Assembly: GCA_018136815.1 (NCBI GenBank)
Contig: CM030931.1
Coordinates: 6,268,148 to 6,332,147 of the forward strand
Length of the DNA stretch: 64,000 nt
Reading direction: 5' to 3'
DNA from: Isochrysis galbana
Lineage: Eukaryota > Haptophyta > Isochrysidales > Isochrysidaceae
In this document: piece by piece, positions 9,966-21,200 of the stretch
Layout of the letters: each line of letters begins with the position of its first letter
How positions within the stretch are numbered: position 1 is the first letter of the stretch
Translations under genes and position numbers: made by a program
Notes under the pieces: generated by a model
Database searches by the model: none
Told to the model about the DNA's origin: nothing
Seen by the model: the letters and a program-made list of their open reading frames with translations, nothing else

Positions 9966-12061
9966 CATCAAGCACCATACCACCAAGCATTTGGAGTGGC
10001 GACGATGCCGTGCGAGTATGCGCCACCTCCTACTGGACTTCAGACGTGGACCTGTTGTTCACTTCAGCTCGCGTGGCGCTCGACGCTAGTCTCGAAACCT
10101 AGAGCACCATTTCCTTTTCCGATTCTCCCTCCTTCACATACGACCACGAACCCTTTCGATTTGCAGGGCGGCCAATGCAAGTTGTTGTCCACGTGGTGGT
10201 CTAGGAGCTAGTCTAGGACCTCCAAGCCGATTCGAGTGATCGCAGCTTTGCGAGCAGCCAACGGAACACGTGCACTCGAGCCGTGTTCATTGTGTGCCCA
10301 ACCAGTTGAGTAGAATCTGCCAAGGCGCAGGGAGATGCCGCACCGCCCAGCTAGCAGAAATAAGCCGAATGGCACGGTAGGTCGCACGTGCGTCGGTCCA
10401 TCCGCTCGGAACGGACCTTGAATTTGGCATCTTGGACAGAGAACATGAGGTCTGCGCTGGACACTTTAGCATCCTCGTCGGTCGTCATTTGTTGGCCTCC
10501 ATCCCATCTGTCCATGCGTGTGCGTACGCGCTACGCGCAGGTGCGACGCGCAAATGCAAGCTGCGCATGCAGGCTTGGTCTTTGTGTGTTGACACCAACT
10601 CGTCTATCCATAGCCCTCATCTGGGCCTTGTTATGGTGGTTGGCATGTGTTCGTGCACCACACTGCCCTGCGCACAGCGTTGGTCCACCCATAAAATACA
10701 TTTGAACATTCGGGGCCACCACCCACATTGAGTGGACACGACAGCTCCAACGCGATACTGCCCTGATTCATATCTCTTCCGCCCTTCAGTCCTTCATTTT
10801 CAGTTTCCGGGGTACGGCGCTTGTGTGTCCTGTGTGCGTTATATCGGGGACCCGGGTGAGGTTATGGTTAGGTTGGCAGGCTAGTTGCTAGTTGACCGTC
10901 ATGCGATGAACAGAGGAAGTGGGCGCATATGTACACGCAAGCTCGCACTCGCACTCCCCCCGTCCGAGGCACGCCCCACTTCTCGGCCCTCAGCTCGGGG
11001 ACCAGCCCCGTTCAACCTAAGCCAGCCTCCTCCAACCCTACGCCCTACGCCGACCCGTTATCATGGATACATCCATGATATGTGCATCATAGATGCATAT
11101 CTATCATGGATACATCCATCTCATGCATCGTGGATGCTCATTCTAACCTCTGTATGTTTATACTGAGGTCTCTGCTTCTCACTTCTCCCTCGCGGCCGTT
11201 TCGAGTCCGCGCGGGGCATTCTTGCGGCACAGAAATTTCCCCGCGCGCTCTTACTTTGTTACTATTAGTTTTGCGCGCGTTTATGTGAATGTGCGTGCGC
11301 GTGAATGTAGTAAGAATCTTATCCGGCGATATACGATTGGCGATGCGATAGGCGATGGCGCTCTGCCTCGCCCAAGCCGCGGTGGTTGCCTCATGGGCAC
11401 CACCGCGATATGGAGCTGCTGCACGGGACTGGGTGGGTTCCTATGGACCCTGCCCACCTGCCCGCATTCATCCGGCGCCTTCTTGCCCCCATGCGGAGCG
11501 CTCGGACCTCATCTCCCCCCTAGCCCCTAGCCTCGCTCACCCTCCATGGTGAGCCGATGGCTTGTGGTGTGGAGGGGACAAGGAGGATGGCTCATGGCCT
11601 CCCCTTGGGCCCCAATGGGCTGGATTCCACTGGGTCCGCCCCTCCTGCCCAAAATTTCGAGCAACGAGCGCGTTCCGCGCGCTCGGAGCGGATCTTTGGG
11701 CAGGTTCCTCGCCTTGCGTCAATGGTCGCTCATGACCGTTTGACAATGCAAGGTGAGGGGGGAGGGGAGGTGGCTCATCATGGCCCCTCCTTGAGCCTCA
11801 ATGGGCCTAGTCCTCTTTGGACTGCCCCTCCCACCCAGGAGGGTGGCTTCCTTGGGCACCCCTTGGGCCGGATTGGCCTCGGTTCGTCGATTCGTTCGGC
11901 TTGTCGCGTCTTCGCTCTCTTCCCCACCTTCCCTTCCCTCTCATGGGACTGTATAGGTGTAGACCCCTGTCTCCTCCCCTTGTGGGGTGATGTGTGGGAT
12001 GAAGTGATGAAGGGGTGGGTTCTCTTGTCTCCCCCTTGTGGCAAGCTCCCCCCCTCGCGTC
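9966..12061. other. Intergenic, repeat-rich, no gene recognised
   Basis: Contains a fragment with TTTCCGGGGTACGG (10800-10870) like the retroelement UTR blocks near 39060 and 55800. A small cluster of ATGGATACATCCAT palindromes lies at 11060-11130. A loosely duplicated block, 11540-11680 versus 11755-11880, shares AATGGGC and GGACTGCCCCTCC/GGTCCGCCCCTCC words. I see no supported exon. Confidence 0.45.
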
Positions 12062-12301
12062 ATGTGCGTCGTCGTGCACGTAAGATGTGCGGTTTGTCGC
12101 GCGCGCGCCGAGACCCTTCTCTCCTCATACTCCATCAGCTTAATCGCACTGCTTGTGGCACTAGGCCTTGGCGTGTTTGCCATTATTCCGGCACTTTTTC
12201 TCACATATACGCTCTTAAGGACAGTATACTACTGGGCGAGAGGCATGATAAAATTCGGAAAGCCTGAAGACGCTCTCTCAGTAGGCAAACGCCGCACCTA
12301 A
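12062..12301 (+). CDS. Small single-membrane-span protein or terminal exon
   Basis: 79 codons from ATG. One long hydrophobic helix (IALLVALGLGVFAIIPALFL) is followed by a basic tail with YYWARGMIKFGKPEDALS. The helix and tail are clearly homologous to a minus-strand ORF at 44898-45110 (VLVAFGVGIFAVFPLTFLL, YYSSRGMIKLRKPAEFLS). A good acceptor site (CTTCTCTCCTCATACTCCATCAG) lies just before the helix, so the ATG-proximal part may be intron and this may be a last exon. Function unknown. Confidence 0.45.
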   Translation: MCVVVHVRCAVCRARAETLLSSYSISLIALLVALGLGVFAIIPALFLTYTLLRTVYYWARGMIKFGKPEDALSVGKRRT

Positions 12302-12313
12302 GCGCCCAATGGC

Positions 12314-12919
12314 GGGCTCGGCGGATGGGTGATTTCGACGAGGGTTCGGCGCGCGGCCTGCCCGATTGGCGTGACCATCCGGGTGGGCTATGCGTATTTG
12401 GTATCTGGTGGGGTCCCCCATCCGGATGGATCGTCGAAAACGGGCACGCAGCGCGCCCGGCATCGGTTCGAAGTTGGGCTCTCCGGGCCTCCCTCGGCGA
12501 CGGCTCAACGTTCAATGGGCTCGGCGGATGGGTGATTTCGACGAGGGTTCGGCGCGCGGCCTGCCCGATTGGCGTGACCATCCGGGTGGGCTATGCGTAT
12601 TTGGTATCTGGTGGGGTCCGGGTGGGCTATGCGTATTTGGTATCTGGTGGGGTCCCCCATCCGGATGGATCGTCGAAAACGGGCACGCAGCGCGCCCGGC
12701 ATCGGTTCGAAGTTGGGCTCTCCGGGCCTCCCTCGGCGACGGCTCAACGTTCAATGGGCTCGGCGGATGGGTGATTTCGACGAGGGTTCGGCGCGCGGCC
12801 TGCCCGATTGGCGTGACCATCCGGGTGGGCTATGCGTATTTGGTATCTGGTGGTGTCCCCCATCCGGATGGATCGTCGAAAACGGGCACGCAGCGCGCCC
12901 GGCATCGGTTCGAAGTTGA
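12314..12919. repeat. Three tandem copies of a ~203-bp unit
   Basis: Units start at 12314, 12517 and 12756 with GGGCTCGGCGGATGGGTG. The second unit is longer because a 36-bp block (CCGGGTGGGCTATGCG...) is itself duplicated at 12582-12653. The third stops near 12919 at TTCGAAGTTG. Copies are almost identical. A diverged single copy lies at 51245-51480. The unit length is not a multiple of three, so ORFs across the array are not meaningful. Confidence 0.9.
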
Positions 12920-12978
12920 GCTTTTCAAGCTTTTGCGATTTTAGCGTCTTTTGTCTGTTTTCGATTACGTTTTGTTGT

Positions 12979-13434
12979 GGGGGCCCAAGGGCCAAGGGGG
13001 GGGTCCGGGTCCTAATGGGCCCCGGATATGTGCTAGTTGGGTGTATTGGGAACTTTTTCTCCCGAAAAAAATCCTCAAATTTCCTCAATTCTGAGATGGT
13101 CATTTTTTCACCCCTAATAAAAAAACACTGTTTGACCGCCCTAGCTTCTACCGCTTTACTTTGGTGTATTTCCTCAATCATGGCTTTTTCATTTTCATTT
13201 TCATTTTTCATTTTTCATTTTTACACCCTTAGAAGTTAAAATAGTGTTTGACCGCCCTAGGAAGGGGGAGGGGGGTCTGGGTCCCAATGGGCCCCGGATA
13301 TGTGCTTGTTGGTTGTTGGGTCCGTTGGGAACTTTCTACTGAAAAAATCCTCAAATTTCCTCAGCGCAGACCCTAAGATCTAAGTTGGAGATGGTCATTT
13401 TCACCTCTAATAGAAAACCCTGTTTGACCGCCCT
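12979..13434. mobile_element. Two hAT-type MITE-like copies in tandem
   Basis: Units 12979-13142 and 13259-13434 share CCCGG/ATGTGCTNGTTGG, GGGAACTTT, AAATCCTCAAATTTCCTCA and GAGATGGTCATTTT in order. Each ends in TGTTTGACCGCCCT. A third TGTTTGACCGCCCT lies at 13245-13258, after a CATTTT microsatellite. The reverse complement, AGGGCGGTCAAACA, is also the end of the hAT element at 60874. These look like short non-autonomous relatives of that element; the opposite ends are not identified. Confidence 0.5.
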
Positions 13435-13489
13435 AACCTTAGAGTACGAGAAGGCGTTTTATTCATGGAAGCCGAAAACGAAAAACGTG

Positions 13490-13784
13490 TCGTCTCCGTG
13501 CTTGGGGGAGAAGAAGGGGGAAGGAGGGGGAGAGGGGGGAGGGGGCGGGGGCGGGAGAAGGAGGGGGAAGGGCTTGGGGGGAGGGGGGGGGGGGGGGCGG
13601 GGGAGGGAAGAGAGAATCCTGGGCGCGCATCCACGGCGCGGCCTCTCCTCTCGCCGCGCGGGGAGGGGAGAGCGGCGGGGGGGGGGGGGGGGGGGGGGGG
13701 GGAAGAAGGGAGAGCGGAGGGCAGCATCTTCTCTCCTCTCCCGTCCCTCCCGAGAGGAAAGTAGAGAGGAAGAAGCTGCCTCTC

Positions 13785-13820
<36 letters not shown>

Positions 13821-13995
13821 CCCTCCCGTGAGCTCTCCTCGTTTTCCTTGGGAGTCGCCTCCTCCTCACGGTAGAGAGAGGCCCGCCCCCCCGGGAGAGA
13901 GCTCCCTCTCCGTGGTCTCCCTCCGCTCTCCCCGTCCGAGAGAGAAAGAGAGAAGAAGAGAGAGGAGGCTGGGTTGGGGGGAGGGAGAGGATCTT
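13490..13995. repeat. G-rich, CT and GA tracts upstream of the desaturase
   Basis: G-runs (13505-13600 and 13670-13702), then CT microsatellite (13780-13820), then GA-rich sequence (13935-13990) directly before the desaturase start. Long ORFs on both strands here are compositional artefacts. Confidence 0.8.
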
Positions 13996-14039
13996 TCTGC
14001 GCGCCCTCGTCGCCCCGCATCCGCTCCCGCTCTGCAGAC

Positions 14040-15450
14040 ATGGGCAAGGGAGGCTCGGCAGGCAAGTCGTCGGCGGTGGAACGGCTCGGGCCACTGGCCG
14101 CCACCATCCCTGAGCCCTCCAAAGAGATCACCAAGGGTAGCATCCGCGCCGCCATCCCGCCACACCTCTTCCAGCGCTCGTACGTCCACTCTCTGGGCCA
14201 CCTCGTGATGGACCTGCTCTGGGTGGCAGCCACGTGGCTTCTCGCGCTGCAGGCGGCGAGCGTGCTGCCATCCGGCTTCGCGCCCCTTGTCTGGGCCGCT
14301 TATTGGTTCTATCAGGGCATCAACCTTACCGCCCTGTGGGTACTGGCGCATGAGTGCGGTCATGGTGGCTTCACAGACTCGCGCCTCGTCAACGACATTG
14401 TTGGCTTCGTCTTGCACTCAGCCCTCCTGACGCCCTACTTCTCCTGGGCTATCACGTGCGCCGCTACCACCCTACGCACTGCCACTCTACCTCCCATCTG
14501 GCCGTGCTCACTGCTGTCGCGCAGTCAGTGAGCTGTATCACGGCCCTGCGCGGCTGCCTGCTGACCCGGTGCCAGTGGAGGGAGCCTGTTGGGCGTTCGT
14601 CTTGGCCCACTTCTCTTGGACGGACCGGTGGATTGCGCGCCTGCTTATCATTTTTATGGCCTGTGAGTGCACGCTTACACTCCTTCTCTGGCCTCATGCG
14701 CTCAGGCATGCGAAGCACCACCACTACACCAACCACATGACAAACGGCGAGACGTGGGTCCCATCGACTGCCAACCCTGAGAAGGCGTCGGTCAAGTTTG
14801 CGAAGTCGCCCATTGGCACTATTCGCCGCATCGTTGTTGTCGCGTTGCTGGGTTGGTACACGTACCTGTTCACCAACGCCACGGGGGCCAAGCAGAACGC
14901 TGGCCAGTCGCACTTCTCGCCGAGCAGCCGCGCACTATTCAAGCCGAAGGATGCCAACCTTGTTCGTGCTTCCAACCTGGGCATGATCGCTTGTCTGGCG
15001 GTGCTCGCCAAATGCGTGAGCGTCTGGGGCTTCTCGGCTGTGTTCTTCAACTATTTGGTCCCACAGACCATTTGCAATTTTTACCTCTGCGCCATCACAT
15101 TCATGCAGCACACGCATGAGAGTGTTCCGCATTTCAACTCGGAGGAGTGGACGTGGCTGCGTGGTGCGCTCTCTACGATTGACCGCTCCATGGGCAGCCA
15201 TGTCGACTGGCGTCTCCACCACATCGTGGACTCGCACGTCGTTCACCACATCTTCTCCGACATGCCCTTCTACGGTGCCAAGGCGGCGACCCCTTACGTG
15301 AAGGAGCACCTCGGCATATACTATAAGTCCAACCTCGGCTCAAAGGTCTTGGGCTCTGAGTATCTTGGCTACTGGAAGGACTTCTACTCGAGCATGAGCC
15401 GTGCTGTTGTTGTGGGTGTTGGCGAGGACAACTTCATGTGGTTCCGCTGA
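14040..15450 (+). CDS. FAD2-type membrane fatty-acid desaturase (delta-12/omega-6-like)
   Basis: Two exons, 14040-14455 and 14706-15450, joined across a 250-bp GT-AG intron give 386 aa. The junction rebuilds the second His box: FSWAIT|HAKHHHYTNH. Without splicing the frame is lost. Box 1 is HECGHGG (about 104), box 3 is HVVHH (about 316). The hydrophobic pairs between the boxes fit four membrane spans. By family this is an ER or plastid enzyme adding a cis double bond to an acyl chain bound to lipid. The lack of an obvious transit peptide (start MGKGGSAGKSS) favours the ER. Length and box spacing are normal for FAD2; delta-12 versus delta-15 activity cannot be told. Confidence 0.88.
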
Positions 15451-16767
15451 GTCATGGCGTGAGCCGGCTCTCGGCAGCATGTGTGCTCTTTCGTGCCCAT
15501 CGGTGGGTGTGTCTCGACACGTCGATGGGCGGCCGCACTCTTTACTTGGCGACTGCAGCCGCACGTCGGTTTTATCTTTCATCAAGTGAGCGAATCGCAT
15601 GGATTTCGTTCGCGGTGCTCAGTTCTTCTCAGCGCAATTTGTCGTCATTGCCTTAGTTTTCTTGCTCATCTATGCACCGTCAAAGTGAGGCGGAACAAAG
15701 GTAGCGCGTGCTCCGTAGTTGAACTGAGCTCAGTGTCACCTATGCGTTGGCTTGCTGCCCTACCCCACACTGCTACGTGCCCACGCTGACGGTGCGGGTG
15801 TATCCGGCATGCGTTATTGAGTTTTTGCGGTGAGTCTTGTACCGATGCATCTCTGCGGGCGGGGAGCCCTTCTCTTACCTTGTGCTTCCCTTTATACTTT
15901 ACACGTGTTAATTTTTTTTGCTAGGACGGTTGCTCATCACCCACCTACACCTCCGCTGACTCGCTAAAATTTTCCAAACGATGGCACATACCATACTCGG
16001 CCACTTCCAGTCCTGAGTTTCTAACGCTGCATCAAACCCAAACCCAAACCATGCACACCTAAGTATAAAACCAAAGCAAAATAACTCGAAGATTCTCATT
16101 CTCGCCTCGCACGTGGCCGTGGTCATCTACATTGTAACAACATTGCACATTGTAGCCACGCCCGTTCACCATCCTTCCCCTCAACGCGGCGAGCGTTCTA
16201 TCGCGGCGAGGCTAGCACGATGAGCAAAGCCGCCGCGCGGAAACAAACCCTCGAGCCTCGAGCCCTCGAGACGAGGGCGAGGTGGTGAGGTGGTACACTC
16301 ACACTCTGAGTGCTCGACGAGACCGCATGACACGCATGAGCATGAGCGCGTATCGAAAGCCTTGAGCCGCAGTCATTTTTGCTTTTTGCTCCTGCTTGCT
16401 CATGTTAAGCCACACAGCGCGCACGATGGAGATGGCCCACCGGCCCACCAAACCGAGCCCGCGAGGAACTTGCTGTACGGGAAAGGTGTGGGGAAGCCGA
16501 GTAAAAGCCACGAACGCCGACACGCGGCCAACAAAAGAATGCGTTTCATGCTTGATCCCCCATCTGACATCTGGATCTGGCCAACAAGATACAAGCCCAA
16601 GTCCCAAGGCCAAGGCGGGAGCCGGCACGCGGCCAACAAAAGAATGCATTTCATCCGGCGGTCTATCTAGAGCTCAATATTCGCCCTTCTGCCCAATGTT
16701 CGAGCCCTCCGCGCGGAGAAAAACTCTCCCTTTAGACTTTAGACCGGCGCTCCACTGAACAACTAAC
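15451..16767. other. Intergenic, no gene recognised
   Basis: Downstream of the desaturase. Holds a direct duplication of CACGCGGCCAACAAAAGAAT at about 16530 and 16625, which flanks a ~94-bp segment. No convincing coding region on either strand. Confidence 0.5.
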
Positions 16768-16930
16768 AACTACTTTTATAAGTAGGGCAGGCCAATGGGG
16801 GCCTCGCGCCCCCCCCTCTCTCTCCACCGCAGACACCCCCTGGGTGGGCCTGCACACTCAACCTCAGCCGCACACTCAACCTCAGCCCCTGCCTGCTGGC
16901 AGGGGCTGAGCTGACACCACTCTGGCCCAG
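16768..16930 (+). repeat. Family A hairpin-start repeat, copy A2 (truncated)
   Basis: Starts with the perfect stem CTACTT-TTAT-AAGTAG (16770-16785), then CCAATG and the GC hairpin GGGGGC/GCCCCC. A perfect hairpin CAGCCCCTGCC/GGCAGGGGCTG follows (about 16883-16910), preceded by a short duplication of ACTCAACCTCAGCC. The last part is close to 23280-23350. Confidence 0.6.
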
Positions 16931-17574
16931 ACCTTCGCCGAGCTGTCGTATTTCATACGATGACAGACTTTTACTTCTAACCTGCGGGTTATTTTAAGCC
17001 TTAAGGTCTCGTCGATTGGTATACCGCCTCTTCTCTTACTTTCTTTCGATGTCATCAAATGTTCCATGACCGTCTTTTGTCTTCTCTCGTCCATCGGTCG
17101 TAGCTCCCCCAGCGAGGTCTGCCCTCGTTGTGCCGACCCCTCTGTCGCATGTCTGCGCGTGGCTAAGTTGCCCTGGTGCCGACGCCTGGCCGTCCGTCCA
17201 GGTGTGGTTAGTTTTCGCCCCGTTTGGTTTAGTTTGTGTGGTTCTGTACCCTCAGACTTTTTGAGTCCATGCGTTGTAGTCTCCCGTGTCTACCTCGGAC
17301 CTAAGAAGCTCTCATTCTCATCCTCTCTCTCTTCCACTAGCTCTAGCTCGCTAGCTAGCCTCGTCTCTACTCTCCGACGCCACGCGTCGCAATCCTCCGA
17401 CCTTCAGTCTACCTCATCGCTCGTAGCCCTCGATGGCAGACACTGTCAGACCCGACTCTTACTATGACCTTTCAAACATCTTCCCGCAAGCAACAATCAA
17501 CGAACCTTCCACGACCGCGTCAGCTGCCGGCTCGATCGAACGGCCCTCTGCCTATGAGCCTGTAGTCATCGCGT
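16931..17574 (+). other. Possible 5' region of a retroelement, truncated
   Basis: A C/T-rich stretch leads to an ATG at 17433, after which the reading MADTVRPDSYYDLSN runs until family A sequence starts near 17575. A similar layout (C/T-rich leader, ATG, MSDASDPSVCLT, then abrupt cut) is seen at 37600-37925. This may be the start of a retroelement ORF, but there is no domain to prove it. Confidence 0.25.
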
Positions 17575-17818
17575 GTTCGACACGAGCGCGCGCCGCGCGC
17601 CGCACGCACTCGCCAGCACTGGCCCTCGTTCGTACTGACCCCCCCCCTCACCACTGAGCCACATACCACCGAGGCCGCCAGGAGGGCACCCAGGGCCAGC
17701 GAGGCGAGCGAGGGAGAGGCAGGAGAGGCCAGGGGCACTGCCCCAGCCTCCACTGCCCCCTGAGCTGCCCTAGCTCCTGGCTGCCCTCTAGGGGGCCCCG
17801 AGGGCGAGGACCCCATAT
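17575..17818 (+). repeat. Family A repeat, copy A3 (internal part only)
   Basis: Shares CGTACTGACCCCCCC, CCACTGAGCCACA, GCCGCCAGGAGGGCACCCAGG and GAGAGGCAGGAGAGGCCAGG with 23400-23600 in the same order. The hairpin start is missing. An AAATAAAATATTCTGG retroelement terminus follows at 17820. Confidence 0.6.
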
Positions 17819-18283
17819 AAAAATAAAATATTCTGGATGCGACACTCATCCACCGGCGGGCCGTCGTCCGCCATCGCTGGCGGGCAGCCAAAAGTTCGAT
17901 AGCGAGGCGGCCAGAAAAACTGCAGGGCGATTACCGCATTACCGCGTTTCTTGTGGTAGCGGGAGATTTCGACTAAAAACTGGGCGCCGTGACCTTTTTT
18001 CTTTTTCAAGTAAAAAACCTGGTCTTGCAAAGGCCCACAAAGAAGACCAAGTGGGGCGAGAGAGCAAGCCTTGTTTCGCTCCAACCCCCCCCCCCCCCCC
18101 CCTCCCCCCCTCCCCTTCCCCCCTCCAGCCGTTCGTTCGCGAGGGGTAACAGGGGGAAGAAGGCCAAGGGCTGAAAAGGGTGGGGCGGTGGGCTGAGGCC
18201 GCGGCAAGCGGCGCTGGCGGTTGCCTGCTCTCTCTCTACATCTCACTCTCCACCCGCGTGCGTGCGTCGACAAGGCGGCGTGC
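17819..18283. other. Upstream region of the coiled-coil gene
   Basis: Contains a C-run (about 18087-18125) close to the start of the next gene. Similar homopurine or homopyrimidine tracts precede the kinase, desaturase and kringle genes. No promoter element is recognised. Confidence 0.4.
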
Positions 18284-21200
18284 ATGTTCGCCAACTTCGG
18301 CGAGGACCAACAGCGCAGGGACCGCCTCGCCAAGCAGAACAAGGAGCACCTCGACGCTCTGCGTGCGCAGCTCGAGGCGGACCGTGCTCGCAAGCGAAAC
18401 GATCGCTCGGGCATCGCTGCGCCGCCACAGCGCTTCCTCCCTGGGCACGACCCAAGCAATGTGGGCGCGCCGCCGGTCATTAAGGCTCCGCCCGCAGGCT
18501 CGCCCTACTACGCCGCGAGGCAGCTGGCCCCCGACGCCGCGCCGCCACAGGTGGCTCTTAACCAGGCGTTTGGTATCATCGACCAGTGGCGCGGCCCTGC
18601 AGGGGAGCCACACCCCATGGCGGCGATCCCTGCAGCGCAGGAGGCCCCCGCGCCGTCGTCGCAGGCCTATGAGCGTGTGTACCCGCACCAGGACGCTGAC
18701 CGGGCGAACCGAGCGCAGCCGTACGAGAATGGCTACAGTGCTCAGCGAGACTTGCGAGAGCCGGACATGTTGCCAAACAACCAGCAGCAGCAGCAGCAGG
18801 CTGACTACGAGGATGATCTCGAGCGGCAGAGGCAGAACGAGTACATCCGCAAGCAGGAGATGCTTGCGGCGCGACGCCAGGCGCCGCAGCCACCACAGCA
18901 GCTGATACCGCTCGCTAGGCCATTCCAAGGAGCGTTTGCCCCCAACGGCCTGCCTGTGGGCGCAGTGGACAACTACAACCAGCCGGCTGATGTTTACCCT
19001 CCAGCCAGGGAGATCTACTCGGCGCCTGCCCCGCGTGGTGATAGCGAGGCCAGCACCGCCGTGCTGGTCGAGCGCATAGCTCAGCTCGAGCGGCTGGTTG
19101 ATGTGTCGACGCGGGAGAATCGCGACCTGAGAGACCAGTGCAATGCGTTGCAAGTGACACTTGAGACCAGCCTTCGGATGGCGGATGAGAAGCTGAATCA
19201 GGAGATCCGCCAGCGCGCTGAGCTGCAAATGCAGGTGCACACGAATGCGGTGATCGGGGAAAAGGAATCGGCGAGCGCAGGCTCGTCCGTCGAGCAGCTC
19301 AATCGGCAAGTGGAACTGTTGACTCAGAAGCATGAAGAGCAGGAGGAGGTCGTGCGCTCGCTCGTCGCGTCCCTTACAGAAGCACGGGAGGCGCGGGAGG
19401 CGGCCGAGCGCGTGGGCAACGAGCTGAGCCAGGTGGCGTACGCAAATCAGGCGAAAGCTGAGGAGCTGGCCGAGAGGGATGAATTTAACAACCGCGCAAT
19501 TGAGGAGGTGCAGTCGAACCTTTTGGCGAATGCGGAGCAAGTCGGCGAGGAGCTGCGCGCCCGCTCGCAGGCCATCGAGGAGATCAACACGCGTGCGGCC
19601 GAGCAGGCAGCGGCCGCCTCAAGCCATATCTCGAATCTGGAGACGCAATTGCGCGAGCTTATGTCACAGCACCGCGATCTCCTCGTGCAGCTCGACGAGG
19701 AGCGCAAGGAACGCGCTGCCGTGGAAGCGAGAGCCGAGGAGGCGCGAATTGAGACGGAGCGCGCATTCGCGCAGCAGCAGGCCATGCTCAAGGCCTCTAC
19801 AGACGCTGCTCTCCAAGAGGTGAGCAGCCAGCTGGAGCAGCGCGAGCGTGCAGAGGTGGCGCTCCTCAATCGGCTGCGGGCTCAGCACCAACAGCAAGGC
19901 CAGCTTGAAGATGTTGGCGTCTCGGTACAGGCAGCCAATGCGCAGACGTTTGAGGACATGCGGGCGGCGTTACAAGCGGTCGACGCAAACGTACAGATCG
20001 AGCGGGCGGCACGCGACGAGGCCATCAGCGGTGTTCTCCGGGAAATCACGGCGCAGGCCGAGGCCCGGGCTGAGGAGCTGAAAGCAAGTGAGGCGCGTGC
20101 AGCGGAAGCCCATGCGACTCTCGAGCAGGTGTTGCGGACGGAGATCAAGGCTCGGATGCGTGGCGAGTCGCAACTGCAAGCCACGCAAAAGCAACAGAAT
20201 CTCGATTTCCTTAGCGGCCAGCGCGCCTTGCAAGGAGATCTCCAAGAGGCAGTAATAGCCATCCGCGGCCAAGTTCGGGCCGCAGTGGTTGAGAACGCTC
20301 AGCACTCGACGCGGACGGAGGAGGCGTTGGTACGCGCGGCAGAGCGTCAGCGGAATGTCGATGCGGCACACGAGCTCGCACTCCAGGCCCTAGCCAAGCA
20401 GCTTAGTGCGCAGGCGGAAGCGTCGGCTGAGGCACTTCGCGCGGCGGAGCGCGGGCTCAAAGCCGAGCTTCTTTCTCTGGACGAGCGAAAGACTGCAGAA
20501 TTGGAGGAGGCGTTCGATACCATGGAGGAGCGCCTAGTGGCAGCATCGGAGCACGCTGCCGCTCAACTCGACGAAGCGCGTGATATGTTGCTGCGCAAGG
20601 TTGAGGAGGCCATTGATCTCATCATGCAGGAGCGCGCCGAGCGGATGTCAGCGGAGATCGAGGCCACGGCGTCTCGAGCAGTGCGTGACGCCATTAACTC
20701 GGCGCTCGCCTCCTCGCAACAACGGCAACATGAGGAGGCACTCCACACCACAGCGCAGGCCATCGAGACGGCACGGCATCAGCTCGTTACTGAGGTTGGG
20801 CTCGCGCGAGAGGCAGCCGCCGAGGCAACGGCCGAGGTGGCTGCCCTTGTCGACTCACAGGCGGCTGGTCTCGAGGGGCTGCAAGCAGAGGCCGAAAGAC
20901 TGCATGAGCTCGTGGCACAGGAGCGCCACGCCCGCTTTCAAGCCCTGGCTGTGGAGGAACAGGCGCGCCGCGAGGCTGACGATGAGGCTCAAGTTGCAGC
21001 TGTGCTTGAGCGGCTAGTCTGTACACTCGTCGATGAGACCGCCAGGGCGGAGCGTGTGGCACTAGTCGATGAGGCACAGCGGTTGCGGGCGGCCGACTTT
21101 ACTATCCACGCTAATTTGGGTACGCTGCGCGAGGCAATAGCGCGCAGCTCGGAGGCGGCCGAGGACGGGTTGCGAGAGCTCGAGCAGCACTGTGCACATC

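Noticed and set aside
12325-12944. ORFs of 149-184 codons with repeated MRIWYLVG peptides
   Set aside because: Simple read-through of the tandem 203-bp unit; the frame shifts from unit to unit.
13459-14233. Minus-strand ORFs of over 200 codons opposite the desaturase
   Set aside because: Low-complexity Pro/Ser/Glu from G-runs, then antisense of the desaturase exon.
14456-14705. Alternative coding reading through the desaturase intron (ORF starting near 14569)
   Set aside because: It lacks the second His box context; splicing joins FSWAIT to HAKHH with consensus borders.
18236-19540. 434-codon minus-strand ORF opposite the coiled-coil gene
   Set aside because: Leu/Arg/His-rich antisense shadow of a Glu/Ala/Arg coiled coil; no domain.
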